Shown here: one piece after another, positions 38,419-48,166 of the stretch | Layout of the letters: every line of letters begins with the position of its first letter | How positions within the stretch are numbered: position 1 is the stretch's first letter | From: JANMDR01 sp043760555 | GTDB taxonomy: Bacteria; Pseudomonadota; Gammaproteobacteria; Burkholderiales; Usitatibacteraceae | Direction: 5' to 3' | Assembly (NCBI GenBank): GCA_043760555.1 | Contig: JAYUOW010000254.1 | Span: 1 to 64,000, forward strand | Length of the DNA: 64,000 bases | The notes under the pieces: generated by a model | Databases searched by the model: none | What the model was told of the DNA's origin: nothing | Seen by the model: the letters and a program-made list of their open reading frames with translations, nothing else | Program-made: the position numbers and the translations under genes

Positions 38419-41331
38419 TTAGAACTTTGCAGTGAAAGTTGCGAAGAACTTACGACCCAGCGCGTCATACACTTGTGGGAAGGTATTGCCGTTTCCGAAG
38501 ATGCCAGGGCCTGAGATAGCGGTGATAGGTGGATCTTTGTCGAACAGGTTATTGATGCCGCCGCGAATCGTGAAGTTTTTCATGAAAGTGTAGCTTGCGG
38601 AGAAATCAATATAGTTACGTGCAGACAAGGTTTTGTTTACTTCAAGTACAGTACCTTTAAGCAACGGGTTGTTGCTAGTGGTGTCTTGTTGTACTTCACC
38701 CATATAACGCCATGTCATCGCCATATCAACATCCCATGGTGTGTTCCATGTCAGACGAGACTTTGAACGCCACTCAGGGTTTGGTGTGGTGCACTTGTTG
38801 CCGTATAGCCCAACGCAATCGTAGCTGCCGTCGCCTTTGATTTCTTCGGTTTCAAGTTTCTTCAACCAAGTGGCTTCTACATTTACGTTTAAAGAACCAT
38901 AAGCTGGCAGTTTGTGCGAATAGTTAACGCCAAAATCAAGACCAGAAGTTTTGTAGCCACCGATGTTTTGGTTGGTGCCAACGATGCGCGCTTCTGGCAA
39001 CAACCATAAGGTGCCTAGACGGTCACGAGAGATCAAACTGCAAGATGACGCTGCACCGGTAGCGATACACTTATCAAGCGTGGTTACTGGATTTACGGTG
39101 CCAACTGTGTTGTCTACTTTGATGTCAAAGAAATCAATGGTGGCGCTCAAGTTACGCATTGGTGTGAATACCACGCCAAATGTCAGTGACTTTGCTTTTT
39201 CTGGTGATAGATTTGGATTGCCACCAGTTAAGGAATTATACTGTCCAGCCGGGCTATCTTGAATCTTGCCGTATTGCGCAGCAGTTACACCGGTACGCGC
39301 ACATTGTGCGGCTGTTGCGATCGGTGTAGCACCTGCACAAGGATCAGCATCGTTGTCGTAAAGGTTTAAGCCTTGTACGGTGAACAATTCGATCAAGTTA
39401 GCTGCGCGAACCGCTTCTTGGTAGCTGGTACGCACTTTACCCATATCGTTTGGTGCCCATTCAGCGCCCAGACCAAATGTATTAGTTTTGATGCCGGTGG
39501 AGTAGTCAGAATTACGTGCAGTTGCAGTAACGGCAATATTTTTAGCCATTGGTGCGCCTTCAACTAGCGGCACACGAATTTCAGCAAAAATATCTTGTAC
39601 TGTGAACTTGCCGTTTAATCCTGGTGTTGGGCCGCCTGAACCTGACAAATCACCGGCTTGTGTTGCGCCGTCGGTAATTAAGTTTAGTTTTTCGGTACGA
39701 CGCTCAAGACCAAACGCTACGCCAACACCGCTTTTTGCAGAAGGCATTTTCCAGCCGTAGTTGCCTAAATCGGAAGAAAGAGAGACGCCTTGAATTGTCT
39801 GGCCAGTACTACCTTGACGCAAGCCTGGAATTTGCAAATAGTTTAATTGCGCTGGCGTAACGCCGCCCACTTTATAGACGTTGTAAGGCACGCAAGCTGT
39901 GTCGGTACCATCTCGTGCAGACCGGCAAGTTGCCACGCCACCAACGTTAACTACATCCAACGCACGTGCTAGACGTGTGGAAGAAAAATAGTTAGCTTCG
40001 TTTTGTGAGTAAATAACACGAGATGTTTGCATAAACGCATCGTATGACCAATTGCCGATATCGCCTTTTACCCCAGCTAAAGTACGGAACGATGTGTTGC
40101 TGTATTGCGATTGACGACCGCCGCCTTCAATGTTGCGACGCTGAATAACGATGTCATTTGTGCTGGTCGGCGTAGTTAGGCCGAGTAGGGTTTTTTGTGA
40201 CGCTGAAATCAGCGGGTTATCGCCGTAAACAGTAGCAACTGTACCGAATGCGCCACCTGGGGCAATCTGCGCAATACTGTTGTAGTCAGTAAACGAGAAC
40301 TCGGTGTAGAGCTTGGCGTTATCAAAAACATCGTAGTTTGCTGAAATGTTAGCGTTGTAACGCTCTGAAGGGCGCTGGAAAAAGTTCAACGGACCGAAGT
40401 TGTATTGGTCGGTTGCGTTCGCGAATGGACGGAAAGTGCCAGTCGCATCGGTGGTGAAGACACGCCCCGAGGTAAGGTCGGTGAAACGGCCTGTTCCGCT
40501 GGTGCCGGATCCGCCGCAGCTAAAGCCCGCCGCGCCTGCTGCTAGGCTGCATGCTGAGAAATCGCGTTCAGATTGCAACAGTGCTTTTTCTTTTTTGTAG
40601 CCAAAATAGGCGGTAGCGTTACCTTTGCCATTGGCAAAGTTTGAGCCCATGAGCAAGCTCATGTCATAGATTTGGCCGTCAGAGCTTTTGTCGCCCGGTA
40701 CCGCAAAGTTTGCAGGGTTAGTCGCAGCGCGGCCGCCAACAATACCCGCTACGCCAGCGCTGCCTTGTTGGCCGTGCTGAAAGAAGCTTTGGTTCATGTC
40801 AAGCTGAACGCCCTCAAACTTATCGTTCATGATGAAGTTAACCACACCAGCAACCGCATCAGAGCCGTAAACGGCACCGGCGCCACCAGTGAGCACTTCA
40901 ACGCGCTTAATGAGCGGCGCTGGAATTTGGTTTAAGTCAGCAGAAGCGGAGTTGGCGGAGCCGTAAGGTAGGCGACGACCGTTTACTAACACCAAAGTGC
41001 GCTGTGAACCTAAACCGCGCAAGTTAACGGTAGCAGTACCAGTTGCGCCGTTAGCAATCGTGGAACCTTGGGCTGCAAATACTTGAGGCAAGTTATTTAG
41101 CAAGTTTTCTACTGAGCGCTGGCCATCTACTTTAATGGCAGCCGCATCAATAACGGTAACTGGGCTAATGCTTTCCAAGTTTTTTGGTGGAATACGGGTA
41201 CCGGTAACTTCGATACGTTCCACTTTTTCAGTGGCTGGGGCAGCAGCAGCTTGGGCGTATACGCCACCTGTCATGCTGGCTGTTAGTGCGCCGGCAACGG
41301 CGGCGGATACTAATGTTAACTTTAACTTCAT
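38419..41331 (-). CDS. TonB-dependent receptor 2
   Basis: A 970-residue outer-membrane transporter. ATG 41331 follows AAGGAG and a signal peptide very close to that of receptor 1 (LVSAAVAGALTASMTGGVYA). TonB-box region KVERIEVTGTRIPPKN. The plug contains LVLVNGRRLPYGSANS and VLTGGAGAVYGSDAVAGVVNFIMNDKF. The GGAGAVYGSDAVAG variant suggests a somewhat different plug subclass from the other four. The barrel ends FATFTAKF with the terminal Phe. It has its own terminator. The upstream 250 bases are homologous to those of receptor 1, so the two are controlled alike. The substrate is unknown. Confidence 0.93.
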   Translation of the reverse strand: MKLKLTLVSAAVAGALTASMTGGVYAQAAAAPATEKVERIEVTGTRIPPKNLESISPVTVIDAAAIKVDGQRSVENLLNNLPQVFAAQGSTIANGATGTATVNLRGLGSQRTLVLVNGRRLPYGSANSASADLNQIPAPLIKRVEVLTGGAGAVYGSDAVAGVVNFIMNDKFEGVQLDMNQSFFQHGQQGSAGVAGIVGGRAATNPANFAVPGDKSSDGQIYDMSLLMGSNFANGKGNATAYFGYKKEKALLQSERDFSACSLAAGAAGFSCGGSGTSGTGRFTDLTSGRVFTTDATGTFRPFANATDQYNFGPLNFFQRPSERYNANISANYDVFDNAKLYTEFSFTDYNSIAQIAPGGAFGTVATVYGDNPLISASQKTLLGLTTPTSTNDIVIQRRNIEGGGRQSQYSNTSFRTLAGVKGDIGNWSYDAFMQTSRVIYSQNEANYFSSTRLARALDVVNVGGVATCRSARDGTDTACVPYNVYKVGGVTPAQLNYLQIPGLRQGSTGQTIQGVSLSSDLGNYGWKMPSAKSGVGVAFGLERRTEKLNLITDGATQAGDLSGSGGPTPGLNGKFTVQDIFAEIRVPLVEGAPMAKNIAVTATARNSDYSTGIKTNTFGLGAEWAPNDMGKVRTSYQEAVRAANLIELFTVQGLNLYDNDADPCAGATPIATAAQCARTGVTAAQYGKIQDSPAGQYNSLTGGNPNLSPEKAKSLTFGVVFTPMRNLSATIDFFDIKVDNTVGTVNPVTTLDKCIATGAASSCSLISRDRLGTLWLLPEARIVGTNQNIGGYKTSGLDFGVNYSHKLPAYGSLNVNVEATWLKKLETEEIKGDGSYDCVGLYGNKCTTPNPEWRSKSRLTWNTPWDVDMAMTWRYMGEVQQDTTSNNPLLKGTVLEVNKTLSARNYIDFSASYTFMKNFTIRGGINNLFDKDPPITAISGPGIFGNGNTFPQVYDALGRKFFATFTAKF

Positions 41332-41506
41332 CTTAACTCCTTGAATGATGGATAGACTTCGCAACGCGCTAAAAACAGCGGGTTACAAGCTGAAAATGAC
41401 CATTTCGGACAATTTTTTCGGTAGTTTGTCGCAAAATCGCGACGAAAAACCAGAAGCGTGAAGCATAACCCCGTGACGGCTTGATGACTATCGTAATGTT
41501 AGGCAT

Positions 41507-41522
41507 GTTGCCAATTTGCAAC
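41507..41522. promoter_or_regulatory. Candidate operator site, receptor 2
   Basis: GTTGCCAATTTGCAAC is a perfect 5-6-5 inverted repeat (GTTGC..GCAAC) 176-191 bases before the receptor 2 start. It is the best-formed member of the three related sites. Confidence 0.5.
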
Positions 41523-41600
41523 AGTGTGTAGTGCGCATGTTACGGTTTATTTGCTTTATTTTTAGGTTTTTAGCGGATTCCCAGAAAAGACTTGGTTTCG

Positions 41601-41634
41601 ACTGTAGATAGCCTAAAATAGGGCGTTTTCATGA
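41601..41634. repeat. 35-bp palindromic element, copy 11
   Basis: GATAGCC, TAAAATA, GGGCGTTTTCATG: a one-sided copy aligned with copy 10 in the duplicated leaders of receptors 1 and 2. Confidence 0.7.
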
Positions 41635-41667
41635 TTTCAAGTATCAAAGTGGGGTGGGTACGTAAAA

Positions 41668-41704
41668 TGGCTGAAGGCTTCCCGTTATAGGGCGTTTTGA
41701 CGGT
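41668..41704. repeat. 35-bp palindromic element, copy 12
   Basis: GGCTGAAGGCTTCCC, GTTATA, GGGCGTTTTGACGG. A second copy 33 bases after copy 11, with no counterpart at the same place upstream of receptor 1. Confidence 0.7.
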
Positions 41705-41870
41705 TTTCTTGGAAATGCTATTTGATTCCATTGCTACTTCATTGGTGCGGAGACGCAAAACACCGACGAGCCGTGGTTCTCGCTGGAACGACGAGATTTT
41801 GAGAGTTGCAATAATAATTATCGTTTTGATGTAGCAATGCAATGACGAAGTGTCGCGGGGTAGCCCAATG

Positions 41871-41898
41871 CATAAAGCCGCCTTGCGGCGGCTTTATG
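41871..41898 (-). terminator. Terminator of receptor 3
   Basis: A 12-bp stem (CATAAAGCCGCC / GGCGGCTTTATG) with a TTGC loop, 28 bases beyond the receptor 3 stop. The T-run is short, so termination may be partial. Confidence 0.75.
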
Positions 41899-41925
41899 TT
41901 TTCAATCGTGTTGCTGATGAACTGC

Positions 41926-44667
41926 TTACTTCCATGAATACGAAAGCTTGCCGTACATAATACGACCGCGCGGGTCGGAATAACGCGGGTCGTAGCCAAC
42001 TTGAAAGGTGTCTTCTTGGTTAGACGCCGGTGGATCGCGGTCTAGCAAGTTTTTGACGCCAAAAGTAAGCGATAAGCCTTTAACCAACGATTTTGGCTCC
42101 CAAGTTACCTGCGCATCTACCGTTTCAAAGTTAGCTACCCGGCGGCCCGGTGTGTAGTCTTCGTAGCCTTGGGTGAAGTTGTAGGACGCGTGCGCGCCAA
42201 ATTCGCCTCTGGACCAATCAACCGCCGTGGAATGACGGAAACGGATAATAGACTGACCGTTAAAGTATTTGCCGTTGTTGTTAAAGAAATCGCCGCCTTT
42301 TTCTAGCTGCAAGTCATACTTGGTGATGTAGGTGCCGTCAAAGCTGGCCTTAAACGTACCCAAATCGCTTTTTGGGAAGCGGAGGTTGAACGACATATCA
42401 ATACCAGCTGTTTTAGTCTCGCCCAAGTTTTGCGTTTTGGCTTCAACGTAATCAAGCGGGCATGGCAAACCGGCGGGTGTCGGCGTACCGTATTTGGCGC
42501 AGTTGGTGCGAGGGAAGAAGCCTGCCGCTTTGTATTTGGCGTAGCTGCCAAATAGGGTTTTGTCAGATAACGATGAAATGGTGTCTTTGCGGTTTATGCC
42601 CCAAAAATCAAAGCCCAACGACACGAAGTTGGTTGGCTCTAAAATCACGCCCAAGGTCCATTGATTGGTTTTCTCAGGCTTCAGCGCTTTGTTGCCGCCT
42701 TGACGTTGCTCTAGCTGCGCATCGCATTCCAAGGCTTCGTTGACAAACGGTCCAATTGGCTTATTACCAGGGCACCGCTCAGGATCGTCCCAGTTACCGG
42801 CGGTATTGGTGTTGTAATCAGCGGCGTAAAGGTCTTTTAGCGTCGGCGCACGGAAGCCGGTGTTAAACGAGCCGCGCACTAATAACGCTTTATCTGGGTT
42901 CCAACGAAAGCCAAACTTAGGGTTGGTGGTGTTACCTACGTCATTGTATTTGTCGTAACGCAGCGCAATTGTACCTTCGAGTGTTTTGGCAAACGGCAAG
43001 TTAAATTCGGTAAATATCGCGGACACATTACGGGTGCCGGTGGAGCCTTTATAGTTGCCGCCGCCGCCTTGAATGTCGCCGTTAAACTGCACAGCATCTG
43101 GCTTGTCGTCCAGTTTTTCTTTGCGGAACTCAACGCCGAAGGCCGCCCCTACTGGGCCTGCACCCCATTGCATAATTTCTTTTGACATCTTGCCGTCAAC
43201 GCTTTGGGTTGTGGCAGACGCAATACGCACTGGCTGCAAAATCTTAGCGGCTTGCAACGCGGCATTGCCCGCTGCGTCCTGACCTGTTGCGCTAAAAATG
43301 TTGATTACACCAGTATTGATAGCGGCGTTTAGCTTAGAGGCAAATAACCAACCATCCACATAGGTGTCTGTTACGTCGCTGGTGGCACGCGTGAATGCCG
43401 TGTTGTAATCCCAACCGCTTATTGTGCCGGTGGCGCCCACTACAAAACGTTTGGCATCGGAGTCAGAAATATTGGTACGACGACCCGCGTCTTGTGCCCG
43501 CCAGTTAAACGTAATCGGTCCTGTCGGACGAACCACAACGCCACCGGGTAGGGTGACTACGGTGGGGTAAAATTTGCTGGTGGTTGGGAAGTTAAAATAG
43601 CCCTGACCGTTAAAGTCGGCGACCGGTGTTTCCGACGACGCAAAGGTAAACTTGGTGTTTACGGCAATGTATTCGGCAAATATCTGATTGTCAGCGTCGA
43701 GCTGAAACGCACCACGTACAACGGCACTCTTACGAACAGACGGTGGGAAAATATCTAAATTTTGCGTGAAGTCGTAACGGCAATTTAGCCGCGTAGGTTG
43801 TGCAGCGCCCGTTGCTGGGTTGACCTGATAGGTGCCGATACTTGGTGCACAGCCAACGCCTGCGGTGGTGTTTAACGTGCCGAGTGTGTTGCCGGAAAAA
43901 GTAAAGTTAGCAGGAACGGTGTTACCAGATGTTTTGGCAAAGCCTAAATCGGGGCGAAGTCCGGTTTTAGCAAACGAACGCAATTTAGCGGGCAAGGCTT
44001 CGGTTTTTTCTTGGTCGAAAGAAGCCAAAATATTGAAGCGCTGTTTGGATAAATCGCCATAACCTGCGGTAAGGGTATATTTTTCAGTTTCAGCGCCGCC
44101 AGCGTCGATTTTGGTTTTGTAGTAGCTGCCTTCAATGCCGGTGTAATCTTTTTTCAAGATAAAGTTCACCACACCACCGAGCGCATCCGTACCGTAAATG
44201 GCCGATGCGCCGTCACGTAAAATCTCAACCCGCTCAACGGCGGAAAGCGGAACAGAATTAACATCCACCGCGCCGCCGTTCAAAGCGTAGTTTGCCAAAC
44301 GACGACCGTTCAATAAAATTAAAGTGCTTTCGGAGCCCAAGCCGCGTAAATTAACACCAGCAAAACCGGCCTGACCAGAATCGCCCACGCCTTGGGAAAC
44401 GTTGTATCCAAAAGCGTTTGCAGCCACACCTTGTAGCAAATCAGTTGCGTTAGTAGCACCCGATTTAGCTAAGTCTTCCTTGGTAATAATGGTGATAGGC
44501 AAGGCCGATTCGCCATCAATTCGCTTGATGCTAGAACCAGTGACTTCGATTTTGTCCACTTTTTGGGCGGGCGCTTGTGCGTGTGCGGCTGCTGTAAAAC
44601 CGAGTGCTAGGCCAGCGCTCACAACGTGCGTCAGGGCGAGTGAAAGCTTATTTAATTTCATTTTCAT
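41926..44667 (-). CDS. TonB-dependent receptor 3
   Basis: A 913-residue outer-membrane transporter. Signal peptide LTHVVSAGLALGFTAAAHA, then KVDKIEVTGSSIKRIDGESALPI. The plug contains LILLNGRRLANYALNGGAVDVNSVPLSAVERVEILRDGASAIYGTDALGGVVNFILKKDY. The barrel includes the FRAPTLKDLYAADYN region and ends YGKLSYSWK, so the final residue is Lys after Trp rather than a terminal Phe. AAGGA precedes ATG 44667 (a second in-frame ATG follows two codons later). It has its own terminator. The leader does not resemble those of receptors 1 and 2. The substrate is unknown. Confidence 0.93.
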   Translation of the reverse strand: MKMKLNKLSLALTHVVSAGLALGFTAAAHAQAPAQKVDKIEVTGSSIKRIDGESALPITIITKEDLAKSGATNATDLLQGVAANAFGYNVSQGVGDSGQAGFAGVNLRGLGSESTLILLNGRRLANYALNGGAVDVNSVPLSAVERVEILRDGASAIYGTDALGGVVNFILKKDYTGIEGSYYKTKIDAGGAETEKYTLTAGYGDLSKQRFNILASFDQEKTEALPAKLRSFAKTGLRPDLGFAKTSGNTVPANFTFSGNTLGTLNTTAGVGCAPSIGTYQVNPATGAAQPTRLNCRYDFTQNLDIFPPSVRKSAVVRGAFQLDADNQIFAEYIAVNTKFTFASSETPVADFNGQGYFNFPTTSKFYPTVVTLPGGVVVRPTGPITFNWRAQDAGRRTNISDSDAKRFVVGATGTISGWDYNTAFTRATSDVTDTYVDGWLFASKLNAAINTGVINIFSATGQDAAGNAALQAAKILQPVRIASATTQSVDGKMSKEIMQWGAGPVGAAFGVEFRKEKLDDKPDAVQFNGDIQGGGGNYKGSTGTRNVSAIFTEFNLPFAKTLEGTIALRYDKYNDVGNTTNPKFGFRWNPDKALLVRGSFNTGFRAPTLKDLYAADYNTNTAGNWDDPERCPGNKPIGPFVNEALECDAQLEQRQGGNKALKPEKTNQWTLGVILEPTNFVSLGFDFWGINRKDTISSLSDKTLFGSYAKYKAAGFFPRTNCAKYGTPTPAGLPCPLDYVEAKTQNLGETKTAGIDMSFNLRFPKSDLGTFKASFDGTYITKYDLQLEKGGDFFNNNGKYFNGQSIIRFRHSTAVDWSRGEFGAHASYNFTQGYEDYTPGRRVANFETVDAQVTWEPKSLVKGLSLTFGVKNLLDRDPPASNQEDTFQVGYDPRYSDPRGRIMYGKLSYSWK

Positions 44668-44996
44668 GATGATCCTTATTTTGAGTAACTACCGAAGATT
44701 GGGCTGAGATTTTAGCCAAAACTAGAAGCAATACCACTGTGCTGCCAATCTAAGTCCAATTAGATACCGATAATTTATTGTTTATAAATCAGGCAGTTAG
44801 ATGCTTTTTTACAACGCTGAGTAATTATTCGCGACGTCGAGCGGCCCAAATGGGCAGGCGAAAATTAACCTCCACAGGATAGCGGGTTAAGACACAAACA
44901 TCCAACTTTTAATCGTCATCTGTTGTAGCGCTGACACAGTTGGTGGGATTTTTGTGCGTCCGTACGGTCGTGTAAACAGCAAGCGTTATTTTCCGT

Positions 44997-45033
44997 GCCT
45001 GAAAACGGCCTGTTTGCGGGCGTCTGCAATGGC
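44997..45033. repeat. 35-bp palindromic element, copy 13 (degenerate)
   Basis: GCCTGAAAACGGCC, TGTTTGC, GGGCGTCTGCAATGGC. Recognisable arms with several changes. It is followed after 2 bases by copy 14. Confidence 0.65.
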
Positions 45034-45035
45034 CA

Positions 45036-45070
45036 TGCTGAAGATTCGCTATATACGGGCGTCTACAAGG
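45036..45070. repeat. 35-bp palindromic element, copy 14 (degenerate)
   Basis: GCTGAAGATTCGC, TATATAC, GGGCGTCTACAAGG. In tandem with copy 13, 19 bases from the terminator of receptor 4. Confidence 0.65.
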
Positions 45071-45088
45071 TATTCTGATGGGCACTAA

Positions 45089-45122
45089 ATACAAAAAGGG
45101 GCGTTTCCGCCCCTTTTTGTAT
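45089..45122 (-). terminator. Terminator of receptor 4
   Basis: A perfect 15-bp stem (ATACAAAAAGGGGCG / CGCCCCTTTTTGTAT) with a TTTC loop, 16 bases beyond the receptor 4 stop. Confidence 0.92.
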
Positions 45123-45137
45123 CAGCCCAATACAGTT

Positions 45138-47936
45138 TTATTTAAACCGATAGCTGAGGTTCAACGAAGGATACATGCCCAGCGGATTATGGTAATCCGT
45201 GTTGTAGCCCAAGGTGGTATCAGCTAAATAATCGAACGGCGGCTTTTTGTCCTGAATGTTGCGAACGGTTAAGGTGGCAGTTAGGTTTTTGACGCCAGTG
45301 TAGGTGATGTTGGTGTCAAAGGTATGCCAGCGCTTGACGGTACAAACCTTATCAAACGCCGCTACTACCGCTGCGCCTAGGTTAGCCACGCAAGATAGTT
45401 GGCTGTTGCTTAAATTGTAGCTGCCTACAAAGTTGGCGGTAACACCCACGTTCCAATCGCGATATTCCCAATTGGACGATAAATTACCGCGTGCTCTCGG
45501 GGTGCTTATACCGGTAGAAACGCTGTTGTAGCCGCCCACATAGTTCACTAGCGGATCGCCTTTTTCGCGGGCAAATTTGCTGCTGAGGTTGTAGGTGCCA
45601 CGTGCGCGATTGCTGAGCTTGCCCATTTCGCCCAGATTCATGTTGTAGCGCACTTCTAAGTCAACGCCGGTAACTTGGCTGCCGCCTAAGTTTAGCCATT
45701 GACGGTCAACGGTTTGAATCGGGCCAGAGTTAGGAATACCGGGTAGGGACGCCAATGGATTAGGGTCGCGACCGACTGAGCTAGCAAAGCGCGGGTCGCC
45801 GTTAAATTGGCCGAGCACCACAAACGCGGAGGACAAACGATCAATTTCGTCGGTGCGGCGAATGTCAAAGTAGTCAACAATTACGCTTAAGTTTTTAGTG
45901 GCGTCCCAAATTACGCCAATCGTGCGGCTGCTGGATTTTTCAGGCTTAATGTTAGGGTTAAACACAATTTGCGCCGATACGGTTCTTACGCAATCCTCAT
46001 CCAGCGCGGTTACGGGGCAACGCACTGGATCGCGTACGGTCTGGAATGACCGTACTGCTGATCGTGAAATTTGGCTTAGCGTAGGCGCTCTAAATCCGGT
46101 GGAATAGCTACCACGCAAGGCAACATCGGTAGTGGGTTTCCACTTAATGCCTACTTTTGGGTTTGTGGTGGTGCCAAAGTCTGAATAACGGTCATGGCGC
46201 ACCGCAAACGTGGCTTCAACACTTTGCAACACCGGCGCCACTAATTCAGCGTAACCCGATTTTACCGTGCGTGAGCCCGTACCAAAAGACGCGCCCAAGC
46301 CCACAATTTGGGCATCTACAATGCGCTGGTCTGGCGTGATATTGGTTTCATCTTTACGCAGCTCTAGGCCAAGTGCTAAGCCGACTGCGCCGCCTGCTAA
46401 ATTGCCGATTTCAGTGGCACCCTTAAGGTCAAACAACTTCGCCGTGGCTTCGCCCTTGTTGCGCGTGCTGGTGCTAATGCGATCAATGACGGCTTGGCTA
46501 TTCACGCCGCCAAAACGATACGAACCATCATTGATCGCATCCTGAATGCCCGGGAACAAGAAACGACGGCCCACTAATACATCGGCCGTGCTCTTGTTGT
46601 ACAAAAATCCTGATTCCCAATCCCAATTACGTGCTGTGCCTTTGGCACCCGCAAGAATACGAATGTCTTCAGTTTTACTAATGGTCTGCACGCGGCCAAG
46701 ATCAGACCAGCGATAGCGTAGACCAATTGGAATCATGTAAGGATTATCAGGGTGGCCTACAGGCAGCACCAACTGGAACCGCAACGGCTGACCTGCTGCG
46801 TTGCGCCAAATGGTGGCGGTTTGTGGGTTGCTCGCGGGTGGCGCGCCGGTAAAGGTGTTGGTGGTGCGCGATAAGCTAGCGTCACCAAACAAAGAAAGGT
46901 TGGCGTTTACGTCCATTGTGCCGCGCACATAGCCAGTGTCGCGCACCGATTTACCCGATTGCTCTAAATCAGCCCATTGGTTGTAACGGCAGGTGGTGCC
47001 CACCAGCAATCCAGGTGGGCAATTTGGTTGCACGCCTTGAAATGTGCCAAAAATGCCGCTGCCCCGCACCGCTTCACGATAATAGTTACCGGGATAGGAT
47101 AGCGTGCTGAAAACAGTTTGGCGCGATGCGCCGCCGATGGTGGGGTTTTGCCAAAATGCATCGACGTTATCTTCCGCACTAATAAGCACGGCGGTACGTT
47201 CAAAACGCTCGTAGCTACCAAACACGTTATAGCGGTCTTGCGCTAAATCGCCAAAACCAAAAATAACATTGGCCTGCTTGATTAAGAACTCGTTATCGAT
47301 GTTTTGCGAAACTGAAGCTGTACCAATTACGCCCGAAAAATCTTTGCGCAAAATGATGTTAATCACGCCCGCAATCGCGTCCGAGCCATAAACAGCCGAT
47401 GCGCCGTCCTTTAAAATTTCAATGCGCTCAATGGCAGCCGCAGGAATCGAATTTAAGTTGGTAATGGAAGTTGAACCCACGTTAGGGTCGTTAAACGCAG
47501 CCGGGCTAATACGACGGCCATTTAGCAACGTCAAGGTGGCAGCAGAGCCTAAGCCACGTAGTGCTGCAGAAGATGTACCAGCGGAGAAGCCATTTCCGCC
47601 AGAAATATCGGATAGCGAACTACCCGATGTAATGGACAAGTTTTTAAGCAGTTCTTGCACAGTGGTGGCACCGGTTTTTCGAATCTCGTCAGCTGAAATA
47701 ACGATAATCGGCGCGGACGTCTCGGCGTCTACCCGCTTGATGTTTGAGCCCGTCACTTCGATTTTTTCTACTTTTTGGGGTGCGGCAGGTTTAGGCAAAG
47801 GCGCGGCCGCTTGCGCCGCCGCGTGCGACGCGATGCCGCTGGCGCTCAAAGCAACCAATGCGGCCGCAACATGACGGGTAAGCGTGGCGCGTTGCGGCTG
47901 TGCTGCCAAGCGGTGGAGTTTTTGAGTCGTAAACAT
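45138..47936 (-). CDS. TonB-dependent receptor 4
   Basis: A 932-residue outer-membrane transporter. The long signal region (residues 1 to about 42) has the hydrophobic core HVAAALVALSASGIASHAAAQ. Then KVEKIEVTGSNIKRVDAETSAPI. The plug contains LTLLNGRRISPAAFNDPNVGSTSI and ERIEILKDGASAVYGSDAIAGVINIILRKDF. The barrel ends NLSYRFK. It is most similar in plug features to receptor 5 (SDISGGNGFSAGTSSAALRGLGS versus SDLTGNNSFSGGASSVNLRGLGG), so these two are probably sister paralogs. AAGGGA precedes the ATG. The substrate is unknown. Confidence 0.93.
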   Translation of the reverse strand: MFTTQKLHRLAAQPQRATLTRHVAAALVALSASGIASHAAAQAAAPLPKPAAPQKVEKIEVTGSNIKRVDAETSAPIIVISADEIRKTGATTVQELLKNLSITSGSSLSDISGGNGFSAGTSSAALRGLGSAATLTLLNGRRISPAAFNDPNVGSTSITNLNSIPAAAIERIEILKDGASAVYGSDAIAGVINIILRKDFSGVIGTASVSQNIDNEFLIKQANVIFGFGDLAQDRYNVFGSYERFERTAVLISAEDNVDAFWQNPTIGGASRQTVFSTLSYPGNYYREAVRGSGIFGTFQGVQPNCPPGLLVGTTCRYNQWADLEQSGKSVRDTGYVRGTMDVNANLSLFGDASLSRTTNTFTGAPPASNPQTATIWRNAAGQPLRFQLVLPVGHPDNPYMIPIGLRYRWSDLGRVQTISKTEDIRILAGAKGTARNWDWESGFLYNKSTADVLVGRRFLFPGIQDAINDGSYRFGGVNSQAVIDRISTSTRNKGEATAKLFDLKGATEIGNLAGGAVGLALGLELRKDETNITPDQRIVDAQIVGLGASFGTGSRTVKSGYAELVAPVLQSVEATFAVRHDRYSDFGTTTNPKVGIKWKPTTDVALRGSYSTGFRAPTLSQISRSAVRSFQTVRDPVRCPVTALDEDCVRTVSAQIVFNPNIKPEKSSSRTIGVIWDATKNLSVIVDYFDIRRTDEIDRLSSAFVVLGQFNGDPRFASSVGRDPNPLASLPGIPNSGPIQTVDRQWLNLGGSQVTGVDLEVRYNMNLGEMGKLSNRARGTYNLSSKFAREKGDPLVNYVGGYNSVSTGISTPRARGNLSSNWEYRDWNVGVTANFVGSYNLSNSQLSCVANLGAAVVAAFDKVCTVKRWHTFDTNITYTGVKNLTATLTVRNIQDKKPPFDYLADTTLGYNTDYHNPLGMYPSLNLSYRFK

Positions 47937-48118
47937 AATTTTTTCCCTTGTAGTGTTTGCATTGATGCGCTTTCACAATGCGCTGGAACTTTTTTAAGCT
48001 CACAGCGCAATTTCGAACGGCATCACTAATCATGCAATATTACGGGCAGTTTGGCAATTGGCGCGAGGGTCAGTGTTGTAGGATTGAAACGCTGCGAGGC
48101 TACCTTGTAGCGGCAAAT

Positions 48119-48148
48119 AAAAAAAGGAGCCCGAAGGCTCCTTTTTTT
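48119..48148 (-). terminator. Terminator of receptor 5
   Basis: A 13-bp stem (AAAAAAAGGAGCC / GGCTCCTTTTTTT) with a CGAA loop, 18 bases beyond the receptor 5 stop. Confidence 0.92.
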
Positions 48149-48166
48149 ACGTTCAAATAGTACTGC

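Larger units (their letters stand above)
41332..41870. promoter_or_regulatory. Long leader of receptor 2
   Basis: About 540 bases without a gene. 41400-41490 is close to the leader of receptor 1. The inverted repeat GTTGCCAATTTGCAAC is at 41507-41522. Two palindromic element copies (11 and 12) follow. The left part after 41705 shows nothing I recognise. Confidence 0.6.
44668..45088. other. Intergenic region between receptors 3 and 4
   Basis: About 420 bases with no credible ORF. It contains two degenerate palindromic elements (copies 13 and 14) near the receptor 4 end. The remainder is A/T-rich near 44760-44830 and probably holds the receptor 3 promoter. Confidence 0.5.

Noticed and set aside
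44997..45070. Two tandem hairpin repeats considered as a CRISPR fragment
   Set aside because: Only two diverged units with a 2-base spacing, no spacers and no cas genes. They belong to the dispersed palindromic element family.
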